Shown: positions 48,999 through 56,834 of the stretch, one piece after another
How positions within the stretch are numbered: the stretch's first letter is position 1
Layout of the letters: each line of letters begins with the position of its first letter
Source: an uncultured Prevotellaceae bacterium
Lineage (GTDB): Bacteria > Bacteroidota > Bacteroidia > Bacteroidales > Bacteroidaceae
DNA: 61,891 nucleotides
Reading direction: 5' to 3'
NCBI GenBank assembly: GCA_902800495.1
Contig: CADCET010000014.1
Span: 1-61,891, forward strand
The notes under the pieces: generated by a model
What the model saw: only the letters and a program-made list of their open reading frames with translations
Told to the model about the DNA's origin: nothing
The model's database searches: none
Made by a program: the position numbers and the translations under genes

Positions 48999-49268
48999 AT
49001 GGCGAATAAACGATCACTAAAACATGCAATCAACCTCATCTGCGAGGAGCTGTTCGCAGAGGCCGTAGCCGCATCGCTCTATGGCAATAATCCGAAGGCC
49101 GGCAACGCCGACGACGTACTGACAAGCATTATCCGCCTGCAGACAGACTACATCAGCCGCATCTCCCACGTGGAGCCGGGCATGGAAGCCAGGAAATACT
49201 TCAGGGTGCTGCGCGACGCCTTCACGAAGGAGGCTGATGAAATCATTGACCAAATTAACAACCTGTAA
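48999..49268 (+). CDS. Small conserved-looking protein, 89 aa
   Basis: From ATG 48999 ('MANKRSLKHAINLICEELFA'), chosen because the longer frame would start upstream of the promoter. All-helical, soluble, with 'TDYISRISHVEPGMEARKYF' and a charged C-terminus. No motif recognised. It is the first gene of a rightward operon; the acyltransferase ATG follows 4 bp after its stop. It may be an accessory factor for envelope synthesis, inferred only from context. Confidence 0.75.
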   Translation: MANKRSLKHAINLICEELFAEAVAASLYGNNPKAGNADDVLTSIIRLQTDYISRISHVEPGMEARKYFRVLRDAFTKEADEIIDQINNL

Positions 49269-49272
49269 ACCG

Positions 49273-49833
49273 ATGATCTGGAAGAGATTCTGCAATTGGC
49301 TGTTGTACAAGCGCTGGGGGTGGACAGCTGACGTGACAGAAAACCACCCCGACAAATACATCATCTGTCTGGCTCCGCACACCAGCAACTGGGACTTCGT
49401 CCTGGGACAGTTGTATATTGGAGCACGTGGTATGAAGAGCAACTTCCTGATGAAGAAGGAGTGGTTCTTCTGGCCGCTTGGTCCTATTTTCCGCAGTCTT
49501 GGCGGCATACCCGTCTACCGTCAGAAGCACAGCAGCATGACCGACTCGATGGCTGAGACGGCCAAAGCAGCCAAGGAGTTCCATCTTTGTATCACACCCG
49601 AAGGTACCCGTTCGCCCAATCCTGACTGGAAAAAGGGCTTCTATTTTATTGCCCTGAAGGCCGGACTGCCCATCTTGCTCTATGGTGTAGACTATGAGCG
49701 CCGCCATATCCAGTGTACGAAGACCATCATCCCCAATGGTGACTTAGAGGGACAGATGCGCGAGATAAAGATGTATTATAAGGACTTCAAAGGCAGATAT
49801 CCCGAGAACTTCACCATAGGAGACGTGTCATGA
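49273..49833 (+). CDS. 1-acyl-glycerol-3-phosphate acyltransferase-like (PlsC family)
   Basis: A 186-residue protein from ATG 49273; the earlier in-frame ATG lies inside the preceding gene. 'CLAPHTSNWDFVLGQL' carries the catalytic H-x4-D, 'RSLGGIPVYRQKHSSM' the glycerol-phosphate loop, and 'CITPEGTRSPNPDWKKGF' the third acyltransferase motif. It lacks an obvious transmembrane helix, like other short PlsC relatives. Likely role: acyl transfer to a lysophospholipid or related lipid. Overlaps the next gene by 4 bp (ATGA). Confidence 0.88.
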   Translation: MIWKRFCNWLLYKRWGWTADVTENHPDKYIICLAPHTSNWDFVLGQLYIGARGMKSNFLMKKEWFFWPLGPIFRSLGGIPVYRQKHSSMTDSMAETAKAAKEFHLCITPEGTRSPNPDWKKGFYFIALKAGLPILLYGVDYERRHIQCTKTIIPNGDLEGQMREIKMYYKDFKGRYPENFTIGDVS

Positions 49834-52418
49834 GAATACTGCTTGCCTTGATAATCTTGATGGCTATCGCCACACCATCCACGGCACAGTCGTGGGGAGA
49901 CATTAATTACGACGGAGCACCGTGGGTTGACAATGCTTCCCGACCATATAAAATAACAAAGGGACTGAACGGACGACACCTGACCGTCTGGGCCAGTCAT
50001 GGCCGTTACTACGACGGTGCCACCAACAGCTGGCGCTGGCAACGCCCCACCCTCTTTGGTACGAACGAAGACCTTTTCACACAGACCATTGTCGTACCCT
50101 ATCTCATTCCCATGCTCGAGAAGGCTGGAGCCGTAGTTTTCACACCCCGCGAGCGCGACTGGCAACGCCATGAGGTGATTGTCGACAACGACGACCACCA
50201 TAACCTCTTCGGCTATCACGAGACGGGCTTCCGTCAGCCGTGGAAGGACACGGGTTTCAGCGGCTTTGCCCTGCACAGCGGCCACTATCGCGACGGTGAG
50301 AATCCCTTTGAAGCCGGCACAGCACGATGTGCAGAGACAACCACCAGCAAGTCGAAATACAGTATGATCAGCTACCAGCCCTCCATCCCCGAGGCTGGCC
50401 GCTACGCCGTCTATGTCAGCTACCAGACGGTAGAAGGAAGCGTTGACGACGCTCACTACACGGTATGGCACAAGGGGCAACAGACGGAGTTCCGCGTCAA
50501 CCAGCAGATGGGTGGCTCGACATGGGTCTACTTAGGCACCTTCGACTTCGATGCCGGCTGCAACGAGTGGAACTGTGTGACGCTGACCAACCAAAGCCGA
50601 CAGCGTGGTGCTATTGTCACAGCCGATGCCGTACGCTTCGGCGGCGGTATGGGTAACATCGAGCGCGGCGGCACTGTCAGCGGACTGCCACGCTGTCTGG
50701 AAGGCGCACGTTACTACTGCCAATGGGCGGGAATGCCTTACAGTATTTACAGCACCCGCAACGGCCAAAACGACTATGCCGACGATATCAACGCCCGGTC
50801 GCTGACGGAGAATTTTCTGGCAGGAGGTTCTGTCTATGTGCCGGAACGTGAGGGAATGGGCGTTCCCATTGAACTGTCATTAGCCGTCCATAGCGATGCC
50901 GGCTTCCAGCGCGACGGCCGTTCCCTTTATGGGGCGCTGTCTATCCACACTACCGACAAAGAGGGCAGTAGCAGTTTTGCCTCGGGACAGCCACGCTCCA
51001 TGTCACGCGAGCTGGCGAGCATGCTGCTGAAGAATGCAAATACGGACATTAACGCACGTTTCGGCATCAGCTGGCCACAGCGCGAGGTGCGCGACCGTAA
51101 CTACTCTGAGACCCGACTGCCCGAGGTGCCCAGTGCCATCTTCGAGACCATGTCGCACCAGAGTTTCCCCGATATGCGCTTCGGCCAAGACCCCTACTTC
51201 AAATTCACGCTGGCCCGCTCTATCTATAAGACGCTGTTACGCTATATCAGCAAGACGCACGACGAAGACTGTACCATCGCGCCCTTAGCGCCCGAGAATC
51301 TGACGATGGATTTCACGAACCGCAAGAAAGGTGAGATTCGCCTGTCGTGGCAGTCTATAGAAGATACCCAGGAGCCTACGGCACGACCTTCGGGCTTCAT
51401 TGTCTACACGGCCACCGGCAGCAGCGGTTTCGATAATGGCCAGTACGTCGGCGAAAGTTCCTACACCCTGCGGTTAGAACCTGGCGTGCTCTACTCCTTC
51501 CGCGTGGCAGCAGTGAACAAAGGCGGCGAGAGTTTCCCCTCTGAGGTTGTCTCGGCGCTCTTCAACCATCGCAACAGCAAGACGGTTCTGGTAGTAAACG
51601 GTTTCCACCGTCTGTCATCGCCAGCCATCATCGACAACGACTCGCTACAGGGATTCGTACTCGACCACGATATGGGTGTCAGCTATGGACGTACCGCCGG
51701 ATGGACGGGTCGCCAGCTGAACTTCAATAAGAACAAGATGGGCATCGAAGACTCTACGGGACTGGGCTCCGGCAGTATGGAATTAGCGGGACGCTTCATC
51801 GCCGGCAACGACTTCAACTACGTACGAACACACGCTGAAGCCATCCAGCGGGCAGGCTACTATAACATCGTCAGCTGCTCGGCCGATGCGCTTAATACGC
51901 TTAAACCCAGCCATTTCGATGCCGTAGATTTAATCCTTGGTTTGGAGTGTGACGACGGGCGTAGCCTGATTCCTTATAAGACCTTCACGCCTGAAATGCA
52001 ATCGTGGCTCAGCATCTTTGTACGCCAGGAGAATGGCAAGGGACTGCTTGTTAGCGGTGCCAACGTTGGCAGCGACATGACCAATGCCAACGAGCGGCAG
52101 TTCATGGCCGACGTGCTGAAATGCCACTATGCCGGCAAAGACCGGAACCGTAGCGAGACCATCGAAGGCATGGGCACTACCTTCTCTTTCTATCGTCAGC
52201 TAAACGAGCAGCACTATGCTGCCCAAAAGCCCGACATCCTTCAGGCCGAAGAGGGGGCCATTGTGCCGCTGGTTTATGCCGACAACTACGGTGCCGCCGT
52301 GGCTTACAGCAGTCCTGGCTACCGCACGTTCACGATGGGCTTCCCCTTCGAGTGTATCAAGTCGGCCGACACACAGGCGGCCATCATGCAAGGTATTCTA
52401 ACCTATTTAATCAAATAA
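49830..52418 (+). CDS. Secreted amidase-like protein with golvesin and FN3 domains
   Basis: An 862-residue protein with signal peptide (MRILLALIILMAIATPSTAQ). Residues about 50-115 contain 'LTVWASHGRYYD'; residues about 180-275 form a golvesin/Xly-type carbohydrate-binding domain ('GRYAVYVSYQTVEGSVDDAH'); the stretch 'IELSLAVHSDAGFQRDG' and 'VPSAIFETMSHQSFPDM' resemble the zinc His and catalytic Glu regions of N-acetylmuramoyl-L-alanine amidases. An FN3 module follows (about 490-585), then an unnamed C-terminal domain. The amidase core is thus split by the binding domain. Databases often call relatives xanthan lyase; I see no support for that. Probable peptidoglycan amide hydrolase. Confidence 0.75.
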   Translation: MRILLALIILMAIATPSTAQSWGDINYDGAPWVDNASRPYKITKGLNGRHLTVWASHGRYYDGATNSWRWQRPTLFGTNEDLFTQTIVVPYLIPMLEKAGAVVFTPRERDWQRHEVIVDNDDHHNLFGYHETGFRQPWKDTGFSGFALHSGHYRDGENPFEAGTARCAETTTSKSKYSMISYQPSIPEAGRYAVYVSYQTVEGSVDDAHYTVWHKGQQTEFRVNQQMGGSTWVYLGTFDFDAGCNEWNCVTLTNQSRQRGAIVTADAVRFGGGMGNIERGGTVSGLPRCLEGARYYCQWAGMPYSIYSTRNGQNDYADDINARSLTENFLAGGSVYVPEREGMGVPIELSLAVHSDAGFQRDGRSLYGALSIHTTDKEGSSSFASGQPRSMSRELASMLLKNANTDINARFGISWPQREVRDRNYSETRLPEVPSAIFETMSHQSFPDMRFGQDPYFKFTLARSIYKTLLRYISKTHDEDCTIAPLAPENLTMDFTNRKKGEIRLSWQSIEDTQEPTARPSGFIVYTATGSSGFDNGQYVGESSYTLRLEPGVLYSFRVAAVNKGGESFPSEVVSALFNHRNSKTVLVVNGFHRLSSPAIIDNDSLQGFVLDHDMGVSYGRTAGWTGRQLNFNKNKMGIEDSTGLGSGSMELAGRFIAGNDFNYVRTHAEAIQRAGYYNIVSCSADALNTLKPSHFDAVDLILGLECDDGRSLIPYKTFTPEMQSWLSIFVRQENGKGLLVSGANVGSDMTNANERQFMADVLKCHYAGKDRNRSETIEGMGTTFSFYRQLNEQHYAAQKPDILQAEEGAIVPLVYADNYGAAVAYSSPGYRTFTMGFPFECIKSADTQAAIMQGILTYLIK

Positions 52419-52435
52419 CTTAATCATTTACTATT

Positions 52436-52783
52436 ATGGCTAAAATCCAAACAAACTCTTCTGGAACAAGAAGTATTGACGTGAGTGAAGAACATCTGCA
52501 GACCATCGAGGACTATCAGCTGTTCCGCGACCTGATCGACTCTAACGGCTACGTCGACGAGGACGTGCTGAACAAGCTGAAGCTGAACATCCGCTCGATG
52601 TTAGAGTCGGAAGCTGGCCGGGACAAGCGCCTGCTCGACCTCTGCCTCGATGTCATCTATCATCCGAACATGAAGGCGTACGGTCTGCAGCAGTTAGTGC
52701 TGCTCTATATCAACTGGAAGGATCGCGGCAACGACAACCTTGGCATGACAACGCGCGCGTTTCAGGGAACGCCGTTTAACTAA
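52436..52783 (+). CDS. Hypothetical protein, 115 aa
   Basis: Soluble and helical: 'SIDVSEEHLQTIEDYQLFRD', 'EDVLNKLKLNIRSMLESEAG' and 'YGLQQLVLLYINWKDRGNDN', ending 'RAFQGTPFN'. No family recognised. Good spacing in the operon (17 bp after the amidase-like gene, 14 bp before ygiQ) and normal codon use support a real gene. Confidence 0.7.
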   Translation: MAKIQTNSSGTRSIDVSEEHLQTIEDYQLFRDLIDSNGYVDEDVLNKLKLNIRSMLESEAGRDKRLLDLCLDVIYHPNMKAYGLQQLVLLYINWKDRGNDNLGMTTRAFQGTPFN

Positions 52784-52797
52784 TTCACAATTCATCA

Positions 52798-54816
52798 TTG
52801 AAGATTGAAGATTATAGACTGACCGACTTCCTGCCGACAACGAAGAAGGAACTGGAACTACGGGGATGGGACAACGTCGACGTCGTCCTCTTCTCGGGCG
52901 ACGCCTACGTCGACCATCCCTCGTTCGGCGCTGCCGTCATTGGGCGTACGCTCGAGGCCGCCGGCTATCGCGTGGCCATCGTGCCGCAACCCGACTGGCA
53001 CGGCGACTACCGCGACTTCAAGAAGATGGGACGCCCACGGCTGTTCTTCGGCATATCACCAGGCTGCATGGACTCTATGGTCAACAAGTACACGGCAGCC
53101 CGCCGTCTGCGTTCCGAGGATGCCTACTCACCCGACGGCCGCCACGACCTACGGCCGGAGTATCCTACCATCGTCTACACGAGGATCCTGAAGCAGCTAT
53201 ACCCTGACGTCCCCGTCGTTCTGGGAGGCATTGAGGCCTCGCTGCGCCGTGTCACCCACTACGACTACTGGCAAGACCGTCTCCGCCCTTGTATCCTCTG
53301 CGACTCTGGTGCCGACCTCATCATCTACGGTATGGGCGAAAAGCCAATTGTCGAACTGGCCAGACGATTAAGTGAAAAATTAAAAGTGAAGAGTGAAGAA
53401 TTTCTTTGCAAGCAAAGCGAACAAGTTCGAGCGGCTGCCGCCATACCTGCTGCGAACGGGACTCCGGTAGGAAATTCTTCACTCTTCACTCTTCACTCTT
53501 CACTTACAGATATTCCCCAGACCGTCTACCTCACCTCTCACTTCACGCCTCTCAGCACCGACATCATGCTACACAGCCACGAGGAGTGTCTGCAAGACAA
53601 GAAGGCGCAGGCCGAGAATTTCCGCCACGTCGAGGAACAGTCGAATATGATGCACGCCTCCCGCATCGTACAGGCAGTGGGCAACAACTTTGTCGTTGTC
53701 AATCCTCCCTATCCTCCGATGACCACTGCGGAGATTGATGCCTCGTTCGACCTGCCCTACACCCGCGTGCCACACCCTAAATACAAGGGCAAGCGTATAC
53801 CGGCCTACGAGATGATCAAGTTCAGCGTCAACATCCACCGCGGATGCTTCGGCGGCTGCGCCTTCTGCACCATCTCTGCCCATCAGGGCAAGTTCATAAC
53901 CTGCCGCTCGAAAGAGAGTATATTAAAAGAGGTGAAGCAGGTCATCGAGATGCCCGACTTCAAGGGCTACCTCAGCGACCTCGGCGGACCGTCGGCCAAT
54001 ATGTACGGCATGCACGGTCGCAACCTCAACGCCTGCGAGAAGTGCCGCCGTCCCAGCTGCATCCATCCGCAGGTCTGCCCCAACCTCGATACCAACCACA
54101 CGAAGCTGCTCGACATCTACCGCGCTGTCGACGCCTTGCCGGGTATCAAGAAGAGCTTCATCGGCAGTGGTGTGCGTTACGACCTGCTACTCTATCAGAG
54201 TAAGGACGAGGCAGCCAACCGTGCTGCCCGTGAATACACCCGCGAACTTATCACCCGCCACGTCAGTGGACGTCTGAAGGTGGCGCCAGAGCATACCAGC
54301 GACCGCGTGCTACGCCTGATGCGTAAACCCTCGTTCCAGCTATTTTACGACTTCAAGCGGCAGTTCGACCGCATCTGTCGTGAGGAGCACCTGAACCAAC
54401 AGATCATCCCCTACTTCATCAGCAGCCATCCCGGCTGTCACGAGGAGGATATGGCGCAGCTGGCCGCCATCACCCGCAAGTTAGGTTTCCACCTGGAACA
54501 GGTACAGGACTTCACGCCGACGCCAATGACCGTCAGTACCGAGACCTGGTATACGGGCTACGACCCCTACACGCTGGAGCCCGTCTTCAGTGCCAAGACA
54601 CCACGCGAGAAGGAAGCCCAGCGGCAGTATTTCTTCTGGTACAAGGAGGGGGATGAGAGTGATAGGACGAATGGGACTAATAGGACTAATAGGACCAATA
54701 GGACGAATAGGACGGATAGGACGAATAAGACTAATAAGGCTAATGCAAATCATCGAGCAGACAATCGTTCCCAAAAGCCCAAACAGGAAAAGCGAGGACG
54801 GCATCATCGTCACTGA
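52798..54816 (+). CDS. YgiQ-family radical SAM protein with two repeat-encoded additions
   Basis: A 672-residue protein. Its start is TTG at 52798 inside a 'ttgaaga' repeat, as no in-frame ATG exists upstream of the conserved 'YRLTDFLPTTKKELELRGWD'. The 4Fe-4S cluster motif is 'CFGGCAFCTISAHQ' near residue 350, and further motifs are 'APEHTSDRVLRLMRKPSF' and 'PYFISSHPGCHEEDMA'. Residues about 192-237 ('KVKSEEFLCKQSEQVRAAAA' and following) come from an inverted-repeat element and split a conserved region ('PIVELARRL' / 'DIPQTVYLTSHF'). Residues 621-647 are (TNR)n from a 9-bp minisatellite. The substrate of YgiQ proteins is unknown. Confidence 0.9.
   Translation: MKIEDYRLTDFLPTTKKELELRGWDNVDVVLFSGDAYVDHPSFGAAVIGRTLEAAGYRVAIVPQPDWHGDYRDFKKMGRPRLFFGISPGCMDSMVNKYTAARRLRSEDAYSPDGRHDLRPEYPTIVYTRILKQLYPDVPVVLGGIEASLRRVTHYDYWQDRLRPCILCDSGADLIIYGMGEKPIVELARRLSEKLKVKSEEFLCKQSEQVRAAAAIPAANGTPVGNSSLFTLHSSLTDIPQTVYLTSHFTPLSTDIMLHSHEECLQDKKAQAENFRHVEEQSNMMHASRIVQAVGNNFVVVNPPYPPMTTAEIDASFDLPYTRVPHPKYKGKRIPAYEMIKFSVNIHRGCFGGCAFCTISAHQGKFITCRSKESILKEVKQVIEMPDFKGYLSDLGGPSANMYGMHGRNLNACEKCRRPSCIHPQVCPNLDTNHTKLLDIYRAVDALPGIKKSFIGSGVRYDLLLYQSKDEAANRAAREYTRELITRHVSGRLKVAPEHTSDRVLRLMRKPSFQLFYDFKRQFDRICREEHLNQQIIPYFISSHPGCHEEDMAQLAAITRKLGFHLEQVQDFTPTPMTVSTETWYTGYDPYTLEPVFSAKTPREKEAQRQYFFWYKEGDESDRTNGTNRTNRTNRTNRTDRTNKTNKANANHRADNRSQKPKQEKRGRHHRH
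53384..53508. mobile_element. Inverted-repeat element inserted in frame in ygiQ
   Basis: Perfect 20-bp inverted arms at 53385-53404 and 53471-53490 made of 'gaagagt' heptamers, enclosing a core with tttgcaagcaaagcg. The right arm (53471-53506) matches 5811-5846 in the BspA-like gene with one difference. The whole insert keeps the frame open. Confidence 0.8.
54658..54738. repeat. 9-bp minisatellite in the 3' end of ygiQ
   Basis: Nine units of 9 bp, ACnAATAGG type, encoding mostly Thr-Asn-Arg. Same unit family as in prmA (45050-45112). Confidence 0.9.
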
Positions 54817-55546
54817 CGACTTCATCGCCGTCATCGACGGCTCCACGTCAAAGTCAGCCCACCGTTACAGCCGCGTCAACAGCAACGGCCGTTACGCCAT
54901 GCTGCTGGTGGCGGAGCACGTCAGCCACATGCCTGCCAACACCTCCTGTCACCAGTTCTGCATCGGCGTCAGTCGACGGATAGCAGATGTCATGTGTCAC
55001 CGCTGGATAGGACGTCGTCAGCCGCTCCCCGACCCTGTTGACCGCCCGGCTGCCTCGGCCGTCGTCTACAGCCGGCTGCGCCGCGAGATCTGGATGGTGG
55101 GCGACTGCCAGTGCCTCGTTGACGGCACCCTCTTCGAGAACGCTAAGCCCTACGAAGCCGAACTGGCACGGCGCCGTGCCGACATCATCAGCCACAGCGC
55201 CACACCTGAGCAGTTCCTCGTCAACGACACCGCCCGTGAGCAGATATTGCCCGACATGATGCGCATCATGCGCCAGCAGCAGAACGTCGACTATGCCGTC
55301 ATCGACGGGGCACATATTCCCGAACAGCACGTCGTCGTACTTCCCATCGACTTCCAGCCCCACGAGATTGTTCTGGCTTCTGACGGCTACCCGTTCCTCT
55401 GCCCTACCCTCGAAGAGTCAGAGGCTGCCTTGGCCCGACAGTTAGCTGACGACCCGCTGAACATCGGCACTTTTCAGGCCACCAAAGGCTGTATGAAAGG
55501 TAACACATCGTTCGATGACCGCGCCTACATCCGTTTCCGTGTGTGA
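54743..55546 (+). CDS. PP2C-like phosphatase-family protein
   Basis: A 267-residue protein. I start it at ATG 54743 ('MQIIEQTIVPKSPNRKSEDG'), directly after the minisatellite; the open frame extends further upstream only by reading the repeat. 'VTDDFIAVIDGSTSKSAH', 'WMVGDCQCLVDG', 'EIVLASDGYPFLCP' and the end 'SFDDRAYIRFRV' follow the order of PP2C motifs (metal Asp, GD, ASDG, DD). This would make it a metal-dependent protein phosphatase or a relative. It overlaps the 3' end of ygiQ by 74 bp in another frame. Assignment is by motif order only. Confidence 0.65.
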   Translation: MQIIEQTIVPKSPNRKSEDGIIVTDDFIAVIDGSTSKSAHRYSRVNSNGRYAMLLVAEHVSHMPANTSCHQFCIGVSRRIADVMCHRWIGRRQPLPDPVDRPAASAVVYSRLRREIWMVGDCQCLVDGTLFENAKPYEAELARRRADIISHSATPEQFLVNDTAREQILPDMMRIMRQQQNVDYAVIDGAHIPEQHVVVLPIDFQPHEIVLASDGYPFLCPTLEESEAALARQLADDPLNIGTFQATKGCMKGNTSFDDRAYIRFRV

Positions 55547-55560
55547 AATTTATCCAAAAA

Positions 55561-55592
55561 TTTGGTAGTAATAAAAAAAATGTATACCTTTG
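55561..55592 (+). promoter_or_regulatory. Promoter of tRNA-Arg
   Basis: TTTG at 55561-55564, a 20-bp gap, TACCTTTG at 55585-55592, 14 bp before the tRNA. Confidence 0.8.
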
Positions 55593-55605
55593 CAGCCGAT
55601 TTGGA

Positions 55606-55679
55606 GGTTCCGTAGCTCAGCTGGATAGAGCAACAGCCTTCTAAGCTGTGGGTCTCGGGTTCGAATCCCGACGGAATCA
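55606..55679 (+). tRNA. tRNA-Arg (UCU)
   Basis: Acceptor GGTTCCG/CGGAATC, anticodon stem ACAGC/GCTGT with loop CTTCTAA (anticodon TCT), T arm GGTTCGAATCC. Discriminator A; CCA is not encoded in full. tRNA-Arg genes are frequent integration sites, but no integrase follows. Confidence 0.95.
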
Positions 55680-56124
55680 CCCTCCAAAACATAGTAATTA
55701 TTACAAGTTTAGTAAGTTGTTTTTTTACCACGAATTACACGATTTTTGGCTGCGTAAGTTTTTTTTACCACGAATTTCACGAATTTCACGAAACTTGTCG
55801 AAGACTCACGAGTGCTCGCAGTAATTTGGCTGCGCGTTGTTAATTTAAACGAATTTCACGCGCTCGACCTCTGGTCGCTTCGCTTGCGAAGAATGAAATC
55901 GCAAGCGATTTCTTGCCGGCGGCAGCCAATTCGTTTAATTCGTTAAATTCGTAGTCGTTCATAATTCGTTTAATTCGATAAATTACTGCGAGCACTCGTG
56001 GGTCTTCGACAAATCTCGTGGTTGTTATAATAATCTGTTTAATCTATTGAATCTGTGGTCGTTATAATAATCTGTTTAATCTGTTGAATCTGTGGTCGTT
56101 ATAAAACTTGAGAAAGTTGGATAT
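55680..56124. repeat. Repeat-rich gene-free region after tRNA-Arg
   Basis: No gene. Made of 'cacgaatttcacgaa', 'attcgtttaattcgtta' and 'aatctgtttaatctgttga' type repeats. 55795-55827 is inverted relative to 55982-56014 (one mismatch in 33), so a large stem-loop is possible. 55981-56030 matches 355-404. An 18-base string CGCTTCGCTTGCGAAGAA (near 55876) also occurs inside the WecG-like gene. Confidence 0.8.
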
Positions 56125-56832
56125 TTATAACACCGTATTGTTTAGTTTCTGCAAGATCTTCTTGTTGATCATGCTGTTCAGGAAATAATCGACTTGAGTG
56201 ATGGAGTGCGTGTCCGACCCGCAGTAGTCGTACATCTGCTCCTTCAGCAGCCATTCCGCCTTCCGCTGTACGTCCGGACCGTAGGCTCCGACGAGCGAGG
56301 GCACGTTCAGCTGGAGCTGCACGCCCTTCTCCTTCCAGTGCCGGTAGTCGCGGCGATCCATATACTGATAGCGCTCCGGGTGGGCTAAGATGGGGTCATA
56401 ACCCTTGGCCTTCACCCGGTCGATGATAGACTCCATATTCATCGGGGGCGTGTAGTACGATGTCTCCACCAATAGCCGGCTCTCGTCCTCGCCGAAGGGC
56501 AACAGGTCGTTCTCGTCCAACCGTCTCGTGAACGGTCCGTCCATCATGTGCTCTGCCGCCAAGTGCAGCGTGATGGTTCCGTGGTAATCGGCCTTGAGCG
56601 TCTCAAACTTCCCCTTCAGCTCCGACGGTTTGTTAGGGATGTCCTCCATGATATGCGGCGTCAGCCACACCTCCTTCACGCCAGCCCGTTCCCACTCTTC
56701 GAGAATGAGCATCGTCTCCTCTACCTTCTGCACCCCGTCGTCCACGCCGGGCAGCAGATGGCAGTGACAGTCGCGGAACCTCTCCAACAGTCCGCTGTCC
56801 CTCACCAGGACTTTATTTGATAATAACCACAT
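56125..56832 (-). CDS. CpsB/CapC-family tyrosine phosphatase
   Basis: A 235-residue PHP-fold protein. 'FRDCHCHLLPGVDDG' carries the first metal ligands; 'VWLTPHIMEDIPN' , 'LLVETSYYTPP', 'PILAHPERYQYMD' and 'YDYCGSDTHSIT' follow in the family's order. CpsB-type enzymes dephosphorylate the tyrosine kinase that controls capsule chain length. No kinase gene lies in this window. It is the last gene of a four-gene exopolysaccharide operon, 2 bp after the sugar transferase. Confidence 0.92.
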   Translation of the reverse strand: MWLLSNKVLVRDSGLLERFRDCHCHLLPGVDDGVQKVEETMLILEEWERAGVKEVWLTPHIMEDIPNKPSELKGKFETLKADYHGTITLHLAAEHMMDGPFTRRLDENDLLPFGEDESRLLVETSYYTPPMNMESIIDRVKAKGYDPILAHPERYQYMDRRDYRHWKEKGVQLQLNVPSLVGAYGPDVQRKAEWLLKEQMYDYCGSDTHSITQVDYFLNSMINKKILQKLNNTVL

Positions 56833-56834
56833 CG

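Noticed and set aside
55606-56124. Integrated element at tRNA-Arg
   Set aside because: No integrase and no duplicated tRNA 3' end seen downstream; only repeats follow.
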